Shown in pieces: positions 12,871 to 24,000 of a stretch of 64,000 nt of DNA. Below the pieces are notes generated by a model. That model was not told the DNA's origin. It worked only from the letters and a program-made list of their open reading frames with translations, and did not search any database. The first letter of the stretch is position 1; every line of letters starts with the position of its first letter. This stretch comes from Flectonema sp. DT1601 (lineage: Eukaryota; Euglenozoa; Diplonemea; Diplonemida; Diplonemidae): the NCBI GenBank assembly GCA_964019425.1, contig OZ025800.1, forward strand, positions 62,001-126,000, written 5' to 3'. The position numbers were made by a program, and so were the translations under genes.

Positions 12871-13555
12871 ATGCCAGGAGTTAAGCACACAGACCCCTGA
12901 ATAAGACTGATCTGAATGGTTTTTTTTACTTAAATTAAGTTAATATTTTTTTTTTGTTCACAAGGTTGATAACAAGACGTTGGGGTCATCAGTTATCAAA
13001 GAATATGAGCGAATCAGCATAATATCTAAAACAAAAAAAAAAAAGGGAAAAGGAAAATTCTCCGTTGCTTCCCCAAAACTTTATTTTTCTCCTGCTACCC
13101 AAAAGAACTCTGAACGTTGACCATTCGAATTTTCCGACCTTTTGGTGAATTTCCTTTCCGCTTAATGTATGGCAGAAAAAACTTTTTTTTTTGAGAAACT
13201 TTTTGGGTGCAGGCAACAGAGAAAAAAAGTTAAGGTGACAAGCAAAGAAGAAACAACTTTCTTTGATGTAGGCACCCAAAAAAAAAAAAAAAAACTTTTC
13301 CCACCTTCCATACGACAGTAGATTTAATCCAACACATTTGATGGCACAAAAAATAAAAATGCCAAAAGAGACTAAATAATCGAACCTCGAGTGATATGTT
13401 ATCACTGTTCATCATTCCGAAACATTATAACTAATTAATTCCTTGGACATTAGGATGTAAATATGCTGCAGGATGTTCAAAGCGGCAGTCTAATATAAAT
13501 AATAATAATATTTTTTCTTTTGGAACCAAACATCTAGATTGAGTGTTTTATTTAA

Positions 13556-13822
13556 TTAACTTCTTGCAGCACATCGATGGTACATCCAATCGCGAGATTC
13601 TACGTCAGAAATTGATTGAAAACTATCAGCGTCAGCGAATAACACTTCCTGCATGTGTTCAGGTAGATTCTCTTTTGCAGACCAACGAATTCCTTCTAAT
13701 TTAATTTGATATGATAATAATAACTTTCTAAGTTCTGTTGTTTCTCTTTCGTGTTCTTCGTTCTTAGCTCGGAGATGTTCCGCAATTACTCGCTCCATCT
13801 CCTGAGTCTCTTCGACTTTCAT
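13556..13822 (-). CDS. Small coiled-coil protein, 88 aa
   Basis: The ATG at 13822 is preceded by a stop in frame (TTCTTAAAG before the start) and by an acceptor, AATCTTTGTACAG, ending at 13838. The protein is Glu/Lys/Arg-rich and helical for its first 50 residues (MERVIAEHLRAKNEEHERE), then ends with LFADADSFQSISDVESRDWMY. The codon pattern and acceptor resemble those of the larger neighbours. It could instead be the last exon of a longer gene, but I see no upstream coding exon. I do not recognise the family. Confidence 0.5.
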   Translation of the reverse strand: MKVEETQEMERVIAEHLRAKNEEHERETTELRKLLLSYQIKLEGIRWSAKENLPEHMQEVLFADADSFQSISDVESRDWMYHRCAARS

Positions 13823-15046
13823 CTTTAAGAACTTTTACTGTACAAAGATTAATAAATAGTTACTTTACTGAACGTAGTTAACTCACAGAAACTTGTGAAA
13901 TAATAATGTGATAACTATTTCACAAAAAAAAAAGAAAATTTTCAAAAACTATCAAAATGCGTTCGTCAGTATCCGTGGAAAGCGGCAGGAGTCCAGTGGC
14001 CTTATTCAGATTATATATAAAAACAAAACACTCGCGAGACCAAAGGCTGCACATTCAACAGAACAGTTAGAAGCTTGCCGAAGCCAAAAGTAACAGCTGC
14101 AGCACATCACTCAAATGAGAAAAGTAATAAAATATAGTTTCTGTGCGTCACTAAAGAAAAACGTTTGTCAGTATTAGCTAGCAAGTCCAGAACTGATGAC
14201 TTCGGGGGTCTGGGTAACCCTCATCAGTTGAGGACCCAATCAAGGAGATTGTGTTTTTATAGCTTCGGCTGGAAGAATCAATTCCCAGCTTTCCACCTTG
14301 CCCAGAGACTAACTCCCCTGAACAGGTTGACAAAAAAGAATGTCCAGGGGAGTGGAGATAGGAGTAATAAATAATTTTTCTTTTTTTTTTTTCCAAATAA
14401 AAAACCGTTCTTCTGGAAATAATCAAACGTGTTTAATGCCGCTATACCACGAAAGAAAAACCCCGTAACATGACGGGGTTCACCCCTAATTGCCCCAAGC
14501 ATTAATATTGCAAGGGACTTGTCGAAGGATTTAAAAAGAAGTACCACAAAACCTGGGCAACACGAATAACTACACCAAGTGTGTTGGAACAGAATCAAAA
14601 AGGAAGCTCAAATGAGACAATCAGTTTTAGATCTTAACTAGAGATCCATATTGGTAAAAAGAAAAGTAGAGAGCTTTAAAAAGAATTAACGAAACTTCTC
14701 TGTTCTGTCCTCAGAGAACAAGTGGAGTTAAAAGCATCAACAGACCAACACTGTCAGAAGTGAGTAACTGAATGAACATCAGATATATAACTTCAAAGAA
14801 ACTAAAAGCTGTTGACAACTCCTCCGCAAAGAGAACAACAAAACAAGAGTAAAATAAAAGAGCAAACAGGTAGAGGTTCCCCTCTTCATATTAACTCACG
14901 CATTGTTCCAAAGTTTACACACAACTTTATTTCTATAAACCATTTAACAAATTCAATCAAATAAAATAATTTATCAATCAACAGAACCACAGCAGAGGAA
15001 CTATTTAAGAAAATAACAACAACAACTCAATGCTTCACAAACAGGA
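13823..15046. other. Intergenic region containing a structured dispersed repeat
   Basis: No gene is supported. The middle (14191-14640) is a diverged duplicate of sequence at 46246-46624 and is listed separately. The rest is A-rich, with short unrelated open frames. Confidence 0.6.
14191..14640. repeat. Dispersed repeat of about 0.4 kb with several hairpins, copy 1
   Basis: Matched to 46246-46624 by shared blocks: GGACCCAATC..GATTGTGTTTTT, GGCTGGAA, CACCTTGCCCAGA, GGGAGTGGAGA, CAGAATCAAAA/GAATCAAAAGGAA and CAGTTTT(A/G)GATCTTAACT. This copy holds perfect inverted repeats at 14191-14199/14221-14229 (AACTGATGA), 14312-14320/14345-14353 (ACTCCCCTG) and 14459-14480 (AACCCCGT stem). The CAATC-N5-GATTG hairpin is kept in both copies although the loop differs. 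I see no open frame, no terminal inverted repeat spanning the unit and no target duplication. It could be a non-autonomous element or a duplicated structured RNA. Confidence 0.6.
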
Positions 15047-16900
15047 TTAATAAAGATCGCTGTTCATGTCGGGTTCAACTCTTGTGAGTGTGTTTGATGA
15101 GCTGATGGCTTTTACAATCTTGTTGGCAGCCTGTAAGAATTCGATGTCGAGTTTTGATGCGGCGTCGTCATCGTACATCAACTCCTGAGTAGGAACAGAC
15201 TTACCCCAAAGAGTGACTCCAATAGTACGACCACATTCATCTTTACCAACTGGGACTTGTAGTTTTGGAATTGGGAAGTGTTTGAACATACACTGAATGT
15301 GGTAGTTGAAGGTCGCTGCGTTTCCAACTTTTTCAATTTGATAACTTCCATCAGGTTTCTTAACATTAACTGAACAATTACCTTCTAACAGATCAGAAAT
15401 GTCTTGAGAAGTTGAAGTCTGAGTTGGAGTAATAATCACATCAACACCGTTGGTATCAAAGTACTCATTCCAAATCTCACGAGCACTGTTTGCAGCTATT
15501 GCTAAATATCTATTTTGTGTTTCATCACTTCCATTACTGACCCCCATGAAAGCCTTCGGGTTATGACTGAAACCAGTGCCTCTGACATCAGCAATTAGAT
15601 CTCTTGCTCCAACACCCATTACATTAAAGTATTTATTAACCCATTGACACATGTTTCCTGTAATTGAGTGACAGCCAGCTAGAATCGGATCAAAATGTTT
15701 TCCATTCACTCGAAGACCAAACTGTTGTTCGTACAAGACGTTAACTTTACCGAGAGTCTTACTTTCGACTTCTTTGAAATCTTCAGATGTTGTCGCGAAT
15801 TTCGAATCTGTCGAAAGTACTTTTTGAATGGAATCGATCGCATTAACGACAGCGTCATCAGCTCTGTGAGATATCAGACCAAAAGGGTTGTCAGTTGAGG
15901 TGGTCGGAATGTTAAACTCCTGAAAGTACTCTTTTGGAAACCCAACTTTGACAGCAGTAGAAATAGCAGCAGCCTCACTGTGTTGTGACTGGGTAGAGTT
16001 GAGAATAGAATCTATAAAAAGTAAATCATCAACAGTACGAGTGAGTACTCCAATTTGATCATTGAAGTTAGTCATTCCCGGATTACCACCATTTGGGTAA
16101 TGATTTCTTAAAGGATCATATCCAAAGATTCCATTCATTGAAGCAGGGTGTCTAGTTGATCCTCCAGTGTCTTCAGAGACAGCCATTGGAACTAGTCTAG
16201 CAGCTACAGCTGATCCAGATCCACCACTTGAACCTCCAGGTGAGAACTTTGTATTATTAGGATTTCTAGTAACTCCGTTAGTGTGATTCATTGTAACCCA
16301 ACTACATGCGAACTCTGGTACGTTAGTGAGACCCATTATGACAGCGTTTTTACTTTTCAATAATTTAATCATTTCGGCATCCTCAACAGCCTTGTGAGAA
16401 GAGAGAACACCAGATCCACAACCTGATCTAAAGTCAATTGAAGCACCAGTTCCTTTAATCGCCACAGGAAGTCCGTAGAGTGGAGCAACCGACTCAATCC
16501 CATCTTTAGTAACCTTCTCGTCAATAAGAGTTGCTTGTTTAATCATCAGATCAGTTTCATCATAAGTAGTGACCAAGAAAGCATTTAACTTTCTGTAGTG
16601 AAGTATTCTCTTTACGAGTGCGGTGACGTATTCTGTGCAGGTTACTTTCTGTTGTTTGAATGTGTCGACGTATTCGATGCAGTTGAGTAGATAAAGTTCC
16701 TTTTCTCTTGTTGTTGAAGACTCATCAGCTTTCAACTCCGGGTAGTTATTTCTGAACCATTCTGATGTTTTAACATGGTCAATAGGTCTTTGGTTCCATG
16801 CATCAGATCCAACCTTCGCCTCACAGTTGTCTAACAACTCCTTCGGTGGGAAATCGGAGTGGAACTTCGCATCTTTGATATCGTAGACTGCGTTGGTCAT
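15047..16900 (-). CDS. Amidase-signature (FAAH/GatA-like) hydrolase
   Basis: A single exon codes 617 residues. The amidase-signature Ser-cisSer-Lys triad can be placed: Lys in PVAIKG (about residue 145), the first Ser in SPGGSSGGSGSA (about 222) and the nucleophile Ser in SEDTGGSTRHPA (about 245). This fold hydrolyses amides; members include fatty-acid amide hydrolase, urea amidolyase and GatA. GatA is about 480 residues and needs partners; here extra N-terminal (about 80) and C-terminal segments argue for a free-standing amidase. There is no obvious transmembrane anchor such as vertebrate FAAH carries. The substrate cannot be told from sequence. A TTATTATTCTCACAG acceptor ends at 16916, 16 nt before the ATG. 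Confidence 0.9.
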   Translation of the reverse strand: MTNAVYDIKDAKFHSDFPPKELLDNCEAKVGSDAWNQRPIDHVKTSEWFRNNYPELKADESSTTREKELYLLNCIEYVDTFKQQKVTCTEYVTALVKRILHYRKLNAFLVTTYDETDLMIKQATLIDEKVTKDGIESVAPLYGLPVAIKGTGASIDFRSGCGSGVLSSHKAVEDAEMIKLLKSKNAVIMGLTNVPEFACSWVTMNHTNGVTRNPNNTKFSPGGSSGGSGSAVAARLVPMAVSEDTGGSTRHPASMNGIFGYDPLRNHYPNGGNPGMTNFNDQIGVLTRTVDDLLFIDSILNSTQSQHSEAAAISTAVKVGFPKEYFQEFNIPTTSTDNPFGLISHRADDAVVNAIDSIQKVLSTDSKFATTSEDFKEVESKTLGKVNVLYEQQFGLRVNGKHFDPILAGCHSITGNMCQWVNKYFNVMGVGARDLIADVRGTGFSHNPKAFMGVSNGSDETQNRYLAIAANSAREIWNEYFDTNGVDVIITPTQTSTSQDISDLLEGNCSVNVKKPDGSYQIEKVGNAATFNYHIQCMFKHFPIPKLQVPVGKDECGRTIGVTLWGKSVPTQELMYDDDAASKLDIEFLQAANKIVKAISSSNTLTRVEPDMNSDLY

Positions 16901-17909
16901 TTTTTATTAAATGTGCTGTGAGAATAATAATTAATCAGAATAACGAATATATAACTGTCGTGCCTGTCGTCTTCTTCGTGCATCGCAAAAATAGACAACT
17001 CATGGATCGCGAATAGCAGGTCGGATAATGAGAGTTGGTATCAATCAGTTATGAATCCATTGTTACTAAAGAGAATAGAAGTAAGGATAATATCGACATC
17101 AGAGTTGATAAGTAGAATGAAACTATTTTTTATTTAGTTTCGCTGAATAAGAAGCACTCAAATTCTACAATTCGTAGTCACCTGAGTACCGTAACCTCCC
17201 CTTGAATGATGGCGGTACCCTGACAAACTCTCCTTGCTTTAGATGCGAAGCTCTCTTAGTGGAGTAACACTTAGCTTTCACAACAAACAAGGAATGATTG
17301 TATGGGGGAAAAGAATACAACGCAACGATGTGAATGGCGCGAGACCATCCGAGAAAGAAGTTTATCGGAGATACTGAGATCATCATTCGTGAGCTGCCAA
17401 CATTCAACAATCGATGATGAAAAAGAAAGGGCCAGGCAGTGGAACCCTATACTCGTTCAGAATAATAAAACCGGGTTTTTGGTTTGCGAAAAGCAAATAT
17501 GATTTTAATCCCACGGAACTAGACGAATTGATACTCACACTGCTAACAATCTTTTTTAAAACAATCGATTACTTGAGACTCAGGCAATAATGTTAATCCT
17601 CTCTACGTATGATGTCTGGACCTAAACAAGGGAGCCAGTCAAGTAAACCCAACAACCTTCACCAAACACAGGGCATTCAAGGGTAACGTTTCTTGACGTA
17701 TTTCAAGACCCCGCACGAATAGTTGAATTGAAAGTACTTTAAGGTTTGTAGCTTGCACGATGCAATGAATATAACAAAAGGAGAAAAAAATAGTAAAAAG
17801 AAAAGATAATGAAAAAAGAAAAAGAAACGCCTCCAGCTTCACGTTGTATATGTTTATGAATATCAGAGAGAGACGGAGAGCAGCGGATACGCAGAGTGTC
17901 CGTTGCTGA
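16901..17909. other. Intergenic region, 1.0 kb, no gene supported
   Basis: It contains the putative acceptor of the amidase gene at its left end. An 81-codon minus-strand frame (17165-17410) ends in a segment faintly like the start of a CAP-Gly domain, but no continuation is found. Confidence 0.5.
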
Positions 17910-18689
17910 CTACTCAAATATCTGAAAGACGTTTAGAACAGCAGAAGCACAGGCAATAACTAATAATCTTTTACCGTAATTCTTGTAAACAATACTTGTG
18001 CCTAGTTGATTTACTGCTTTAGTGAAAGAAGCTCTAGTGGTTGCTTTCTCTCCTAACTCAGCCATAGCACCAGCAGTAAGAGCTGTGTTATGAATCCATT
18101 GCGTGAGGAATGCAGTACAAGCACCAGCACACAATCCTGAAACAAATCGACAAGCGGTTTCATTTTCCTCACCAAGTGCTTGTCTGACGTAAGGCTTTAT
18201 CTTCGGGCCTAATACTAAAGCACCACCAGTTGCACATGATTCTCTTACAAAACACCATGCGATCCCAGGATATACTTTAGTCCAGTAAAGGGCTTTAGCG
18301 CTCTCTGCCCAAGTGGCTCCGGGATTCCCTGGAGCAGATTTGTTATGAAATTTGTAAATATCGCTGATGCATTTGTTGTATAGAATTGATTGAAAAGGAA
18401 CACCTGTACTTCCATACGAGACCATCGTGTTGAGTGATTTGGTTTCCGGACTGATTTCGTCAAGTTTGTGTTTCATTGTTCTCATCACTGCAAACTGTCC
18501 AAACTTAACTGGTACCTGAAATGGCATAGTTCTGGCTAATATTTTCATTGTTCCCGACGGGGTTGGTATTGGAAGCATACCCTTACTCACAGCGGTCACT
18601 TGCGGGTACGTAAACGAAACAGTCGCTATTGATATTAACGTCGATGCGATCGCTAAATCAGGTATCGCTTCATTAAGTGGTCTCGGCAT
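17910..18689 (-). CDS. Divergent mitochondrial-carrier-like membrane protein
   Basis: The first ATG gives 259 residues (MPRPLNEAIP...); an upstream in-frame TTG is unlikely as a start. Hydrophobic stretches are spaced in three pairs. Three related positions read TYPQVTAVSK, GVPFQSILYNK and LTQWIHNTALTAG, each after a hydrophobic helix, as the Px(D/E)xx(K/R) motifs of mitochondrial carriers are. All three motifs are degenerate, so the call rests on length (carriers are about 300 residues) and layout. If correct, it would sit in the mitochondrial inner membrane; the substrate is unknown. An ATTACTTCTCAG acceptor ends at 18717. Confidence 0.5.
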   Translation of the reverse strand: MPRPLNEAIPDLAIASTLISIATVSFTYPQVTAVSKGMLPIPTPSGTMKILARTMPFQVPVKFGQFAVMRTMKHKLDEISPETKSLNTMVSYGSTGVPFQSILYNKCISDIYKFHNKSAPGNPGATWAESAKALYWTKVYPGIAWCFVRESCATGGALVLGPKIKPYVRQALGEENETACRFVSGLCAGACTAFLTQWIHNTALTAGAMAELGEKATTRASFTKAVNQLGTSIVYKNYGKRLLVIACASAVLNVFQIFE

Positions 18690-18953
18690 TCTTTGATTTG
18701 TACTAAACAATAAGCTCTGAGAAGTAATGTAATGGTAGTGAGACTCAATATATTTCTAAAATGACGTTCATCATCATCATCATCATCATTGTTGTCTGAT
18801 AAATGAATTAAAGAATTCATAACCAAAACATTTAAAAAATAAAAAACTAAAAAATACAAATAAGAAACTAACAATCTGGTTTAAGTGAGTTAATTTTTGA
18901 TTAAGAAAATATTTTTGCCTGCACGTGTAAACTTTTCTCAAAAAAAAAAAATT

Positions 18954-19784
18954 TTAGCTTCTTGGGCTTTCACTGGATATCATACATGACGGAGTTAGGT
19001 TTTTAAAAGTTTCAACTGCTTTTAATTTATCTAAACTCATTAACACGACAGGACAAGTAGCAGCAGAGTGCTCTATGTAATTGAGACCGTTAGTGAAGGC
19101 AACAACAGCTGAGTTGTTAGGGTTGTAGTTCATAAGATAATCTCTCACAACATTACAATTAAAAAGAGTTAGTCTCGGACCTATAATAGAAGACGCAGGT
19201 AGGAACAGCATTCTGACGTCTGGAGAAGTTTCTTCCAATTTAACGAAACGTTCGGTCGAAACGTCGCAGAGAATAATTCCTCTTCCTTGTTGATTGACGT
19301 GTGATAATGCTTTCTCTGGCATTAGATGTTGGTATTTTATAAAGTAAAGACAAACATCTTTTAAAATAGCTGATTTACTAACACCTCCCCAGTCAACAAA
19401 ATACCCCTGAAGTGTTCCACAATTCTTACGCTGTTCAGATAAGTTGCTGAGATCACCTGCTTTGTTCTTTCCAGAGGTATGTTTCTTTCTGATTACCGCG
19501 AGCCTCGAACACACTTCGTTATGTCGATCTGCATGAGCCTCTTTACAAGCCGCACTGCAATAAGCAACTACTTCACATATCGTGCAAAGTTTATTCTCGT
19601 ATCCTTTCTTTCCACATAATTCACAAGGTGGTGAGTAGTGTCTTTGTAATTCTTTCATCATCCGTTCGTCTTCAGACTCACCCCTTCCCATGAAAGCAAT
19701 AATTAAAGACATTATAACAACAATAGATATGACGACAAACCCACCGAACACTAAAACAGTGTCTCCGTCACCAACTTCTTCCAT
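18954..19784 (-). CDS. Membrane-anchored MYND zinc-finger protein
   Basis: 276 residues in one exon. One transmembrane helix lies near residues 10-32 (VLVFGGFVVISIVVIMSLII), followed by an acidic spacer. The MYND finger at about 54-92 shows CELCG, CTICEVVAYCSAAC and HADRHNEVC, a full set of Cys/His ligands. MYND fingers bind proline-rich partner peptides. The C-terminal 180 residues resemble the helper region found after MYND in a group of uncharacterised eukaryotic proteins (GTLQGYFVDWGG, then FNCNVVRDYL), but I do not recognise a named family. A transmembrane helix directly N-terminal of MYND is uncommon. Confidence 0.75.
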   Translation of the reverse strand: MEEVGDGDTVLVFGGFVVISIVVIMSLIIAFMGRGESEDERMMKELQRHYSPPCELCGKKGYENKLCTICEVVAYCSAACKEAHADRHNEVCSRLAVIRKKHTSGKNKAGDLSNLSEQRKNCGTLQGYFVDWGGVSKSAILKDVCLYFIKYQHLMPEKALSHVNQQGRGIILCDVSTERFVKLEETSPDVRMLFLPASSIIGPRLTLFNCNVVRDYLMNYNPNNSAVVAFTNGLNYIEHSAATCPVVLMSLDKLKAVETFKNLTPSCMISSESPRS

Positions 19785-20970
19785 ATTGTTGTGTGTTTTG
19801 TGTTTCTGGAATTGTCAGGTGCGTTAATTGAAGAAAGGAGAACTGTTAAGTCGTAAGAATTAATTAGCTACCAAAACAGCTAGTGGCCCAGTAGTTCGTA
19901 TCACAAATCATGATGGCGAAAGATGATATAAAAGTGGTGCTGTGCAAAGCTTCAGAATTTATCACTTAAAGGCAAACAACATCACATCAGGAGTGGCTCA
20001 CTTGAATATCAATCGATAGCATTTCATTATCAGCTTTCTATTAATAATGAAATAATTTCAAACAACCATCACAATAATAATCTTCATTACTGCTAACAAT
20101 TATTCAAATTCACGTGCAGTGACTTAAGCACCGACATGAGCAGCAAGTAGTTCTCTCGTGAATTCAAGTGACATGATTAGGAAGGATAAAAAAATAAAGT
20201 GGGACTCTTCGTTCTGTTGTATCTGAGAGTTTGTCACACATGCGACGATGTGTTGTTAGTCAGTAAGTTAATACAGATGACTAGTGTGACAAATGTGAAT
20301 TTTTGCTACGTAAGGAACTTTTATCCAGTTACTCAACATAGGTGAAGTATTTAACGTGTTGAGTACGACGGTAACGTGACCACAACCTCAGCACGAAGGA
20401 CTACTAATAACAGACTAGTTGATTATTGAATATCACAATTAGTAACATTTAAAATATTACAGTTATAATCTATAACTGAATTATTTGACTTGCTATCAAT
20501 TATCATTTTCAACATCACAAAGCCACAAGGAATAGAAGCAGACCACCAGTAAGAGAATGGAATACGAAAACAAACAAGGGAATGACGTTAAATGGGGAGG
20601 AAAGAATATTTGACCGACAGGTGAAAGTCCAATAGTAGCAAAGCTGAAGGTTAGAGTCAGGGCATTAGGAGAGATAGCTCGAATAAAAAAGAAACTATCC
20701 TCCTACAAACCCACAAGGAGCAACCCGACACTGGGCTACTTTCGAGGGACCTATCAATAAATATTTCGTCCACCAATTCCGCATTGGGACAATAATGAGG
20801 TGTCAACAGCTAAAAAGCTATTGGGGACTTTTATCACCCTGAATTCAAACAAGATGAATGTTCGGTAAGCCAACTAAGGGAGAGGAGGTTAGAAACACGA
20901 TGAATAACGAAGTTGAAGAACTTATGCCGATTCTGCAACGCTCAAGACTATCGGCATGTGAGTTGATTAG

Positions 20971-21048
<78 letters not shown>

Positions 21049-24000
21049 ATTAATAATAGAATCTCAACTCACGCGACTATTAAGAATCGATATCGTCTAA
21101 ATAATAAGGAAACTCAACAACACTTCCTTCGCGTGTTTTCGTACTTAACTTTCATAATAATAAATTAAATTATAAACGCAAGAACAGGTGAAGAAGGAAG
21201 TAGATCTGAATTATAAGAAACCGAACCACAATAAATCTGACTAAGATTATAGCGTTCTTAAACTACCCTGATAATAGTAAGGAATTATGTAGCGCCTGTC
21301 AGCGAGCAACCTGCAGACATTCAAAACAAAACATAACAATGAGCGACACCTAAGAAATACAAAAAAAAAATAACTAAAAAAAGGTTTGCTCAGCTAAAAG
21401 AGTAATTAAAAAAAAAATAAATAAAAAAAAGAATGAATGAATACCCTTGTTCAATATAACGCAGTGCAGAACAGAATAAACAAACAATGAAGTTACCTCG
21501 TCATTTAAACTGTTTGTACACATATGAGGTCTTGCATTCCCTCCCCGTGACTCCTTTATTCAAAAGAAAGAAGAAAAAAAAAACTCATATTTCGTAAATT
21601 TATGAGTTTGTTAACACGTTGTGCACTATCAGGGTACTCGTCTGATGGACGAATGAATACAAAATATTCAATAAAGGTACAGACAGTTCAATAACCCTCC
21701 ACAGCTACAATCTATCCTTTTTTGCTAAAATCTGCAGTTAATCGATTTGCATACTAATCGAAAGGATAATAATTTTTTTTATTTCAAAATTGACAAAAAG
21801 AAAAGGGGAAAAAAAAGATTTAAAAATATAAATTTAATAATGAACAAAACCCTTACGCCACCAATAAATTAAACACAAAACCCCTTCAGGCTACTACAGT
21901 GACTTAGTGGCCTCATAAGTAGACTAGACACAGTCGAAAGAAACTAAACAGAAGGAAAAAGGAAACATGACAACGAAGACCTTTGTTGATGATGAGAAAT
22001 AGTGATTCTCTTTTTTCTTTTTAAACTGATCAACTACACAAACTAAAATGCCCTCACAATATCCAGTAATACGGAAAGCAAATTAGGGTACATAAGAAAT
22101 TTAAGTAGTCGTTTGGAAGAAGTGACTCACTTTACCTGAAGTGTCAATGATGTCACATATTTCCAGTTGAATCAGATTTTCACTACGGGATTCTTCGCTC
22201 CTTCGAAGAGAGATCACTCAAGGTACGAATCAACAATAGAAAACAATTATGACACATCTTACTATTGAAGTGAAGTGATAGAAGTGATTGAAGTCATCAG
22301 ATCACCTCCACAACAATTCAAAACGAACATAGAAACGAACTGCGCTCTTCATTCACAAAGAGTGGAGCCAGCTGCTCTTGTTTCATTTGGTTACTTCTTA
22401 GAAGACAACATTATTTTAATAATAAATTATAATAATTAGAAGACAACAAGCATCCCATTCTAGTAGTAGCGCGTAGATGTCGCGACTCCGAACTATATAA
22501 CTCTGTGTATGAACCACATTATTTTTTTTGCATTTGAGAGCTAAAGAAACTCACGACGCAAGACACTAAAGAACAGCTACCGAATATAAGAAGAAGAACT
22601 AACTCACTTATGAGGCAGATTATATTAACAACCTCCAACAGTAAAATTACTTTATCGCAGTCAGTTCCTGCAAAGAAATAGCTGGGTGGTGCGCAAGGAA
22701 TTTAAAAATAAACTTCTTAAGGGCAGAAATAACACCACAACTTACACGCAAAGATATCCTTTTTTTTTTTTTTTTTTTTTTCCAAAAAACAACGCAAATG
22801 CACTACTAATTAAACACAAACCACTTGTAAGATGACAACAATATATATCGCCGCTACCTGAGAGTAGCGGTGTACAATCGAAAGCTGTCGTTAACTTCTT
22901 ACAAAGAAAACAGAAATTCACATATAGTCAAAATAAAGAGAAATACGACAATAATAACAGCTGTTGTTAACAATACTGATCAAGACAACACAAGAAAAAT
23001 AAAATAATTTTATTGCAGAAAACAGTGAAGCGTAGTCATTTCGTGAAATATATAAAAACTACGAGAAAATAATTACACCACAGAAAACAATGATAGGATA
23101 TTTGCTCTTGGCGATGAAAAAACTTTTCACAACTACTACTTAGCCTTTCAAATAAGAACTTAAACTTGGTAAGGGTTTTGTTTTTCGTTTTCTTCAAAGC
23201 TGACAAGGATATAAACAAAACAAAAAGAACACATTCACGAGACGTAATTTTTGAGACAACTTAGGTAAGCTAGTTAGGTGAAGAACTCTTCACAAAAAAA
23301 AAGAAGAAAAAGAAAAAAAAAAAAAAAACAGGCAGAAATCTGACCCGTGATCTACTTATAGTCCGCTAAGAGAACGATGTGGTGATAATTTTCGATGTCA
23401 GAAAGCAGCAATAAACTTCCCTTCATCTCTTGGGAAAACCTGCAGCTCTTCCCGACAATTACTTGAAGTGAAAACTAACTTAAAAAACAAAAGAAGGGTG
23501 GTAAACTAGCAATCGGGAACGTCTAAGTAAGACTTTCCCTTGATTATATATCAGAAAAAAAAATAAGTATCAGCACCAACATCGACAGGTAATTATTTGT
23601 AATAAAGTACCCATGAAAGCAGCATGTGGTACCGTAGCACTCACTTCAAAAAAAATAAAATAAATAACAACAAGGACAACACGGAAACCTGCGCAAGTCA
23701 TCAAAAAAAAAAAAAAAAGACACCAAGCATTTTTTGCAAGCAAACTAAAAAAAATAGGTTTATTTACAGTCTTAGTGGGAAATGGTTACTTCGGATTCTA
23801 TAGCCAAACATACCAGAAGAAACCAGGGTGGGCAGCTTTGCAAGCCTTCAAAAAAAAAAAAAAAAAAAATACTAAATAATTTCTACGCGAAACAAGGTCA
23901 AGAAGAAAAATACAAATCACGCCCCAAAAAAAAAAAAAAAAAATTATACTGTTGCGATATTTTTTTTTTTTTTTTTTTTTTAGAATGCTCAGTTTGTATT

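Larger units (their letters stand above)
11451..13555. other. Intergenic region of 2.1 kb with A/T tracts, a hairpin and one repeat copy
   Basis: I find no supportable gene. The stretch holds long T and A runs (for example near 12099-12118 and 13278-13295), a perfect hairpin at 11796-11818 and one copy of the SINE-like family at 12764-12870. Just upstream of the Plus3 gene a TTTTTCAAACAG acceptor ends at 11482. Open frames here consist mainly of Phe or Lys runs from homopolymers. Confidence 0.6.

Noticed and set aside
17165-17410. Minus ORF with a segment slightly like a CAP-Gly start (KGRLRYSG)
   Set aside because: No hallmark GK(N/H)xG motif and no plausible continuing exon downstream.
20858-21049. 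Plus-strand 63-codon ORF ending in poly-Gln
   Set aside because: The tail is the CAA microsatellite. It has no domain, no acceptor and the opposite orientation to all genes.
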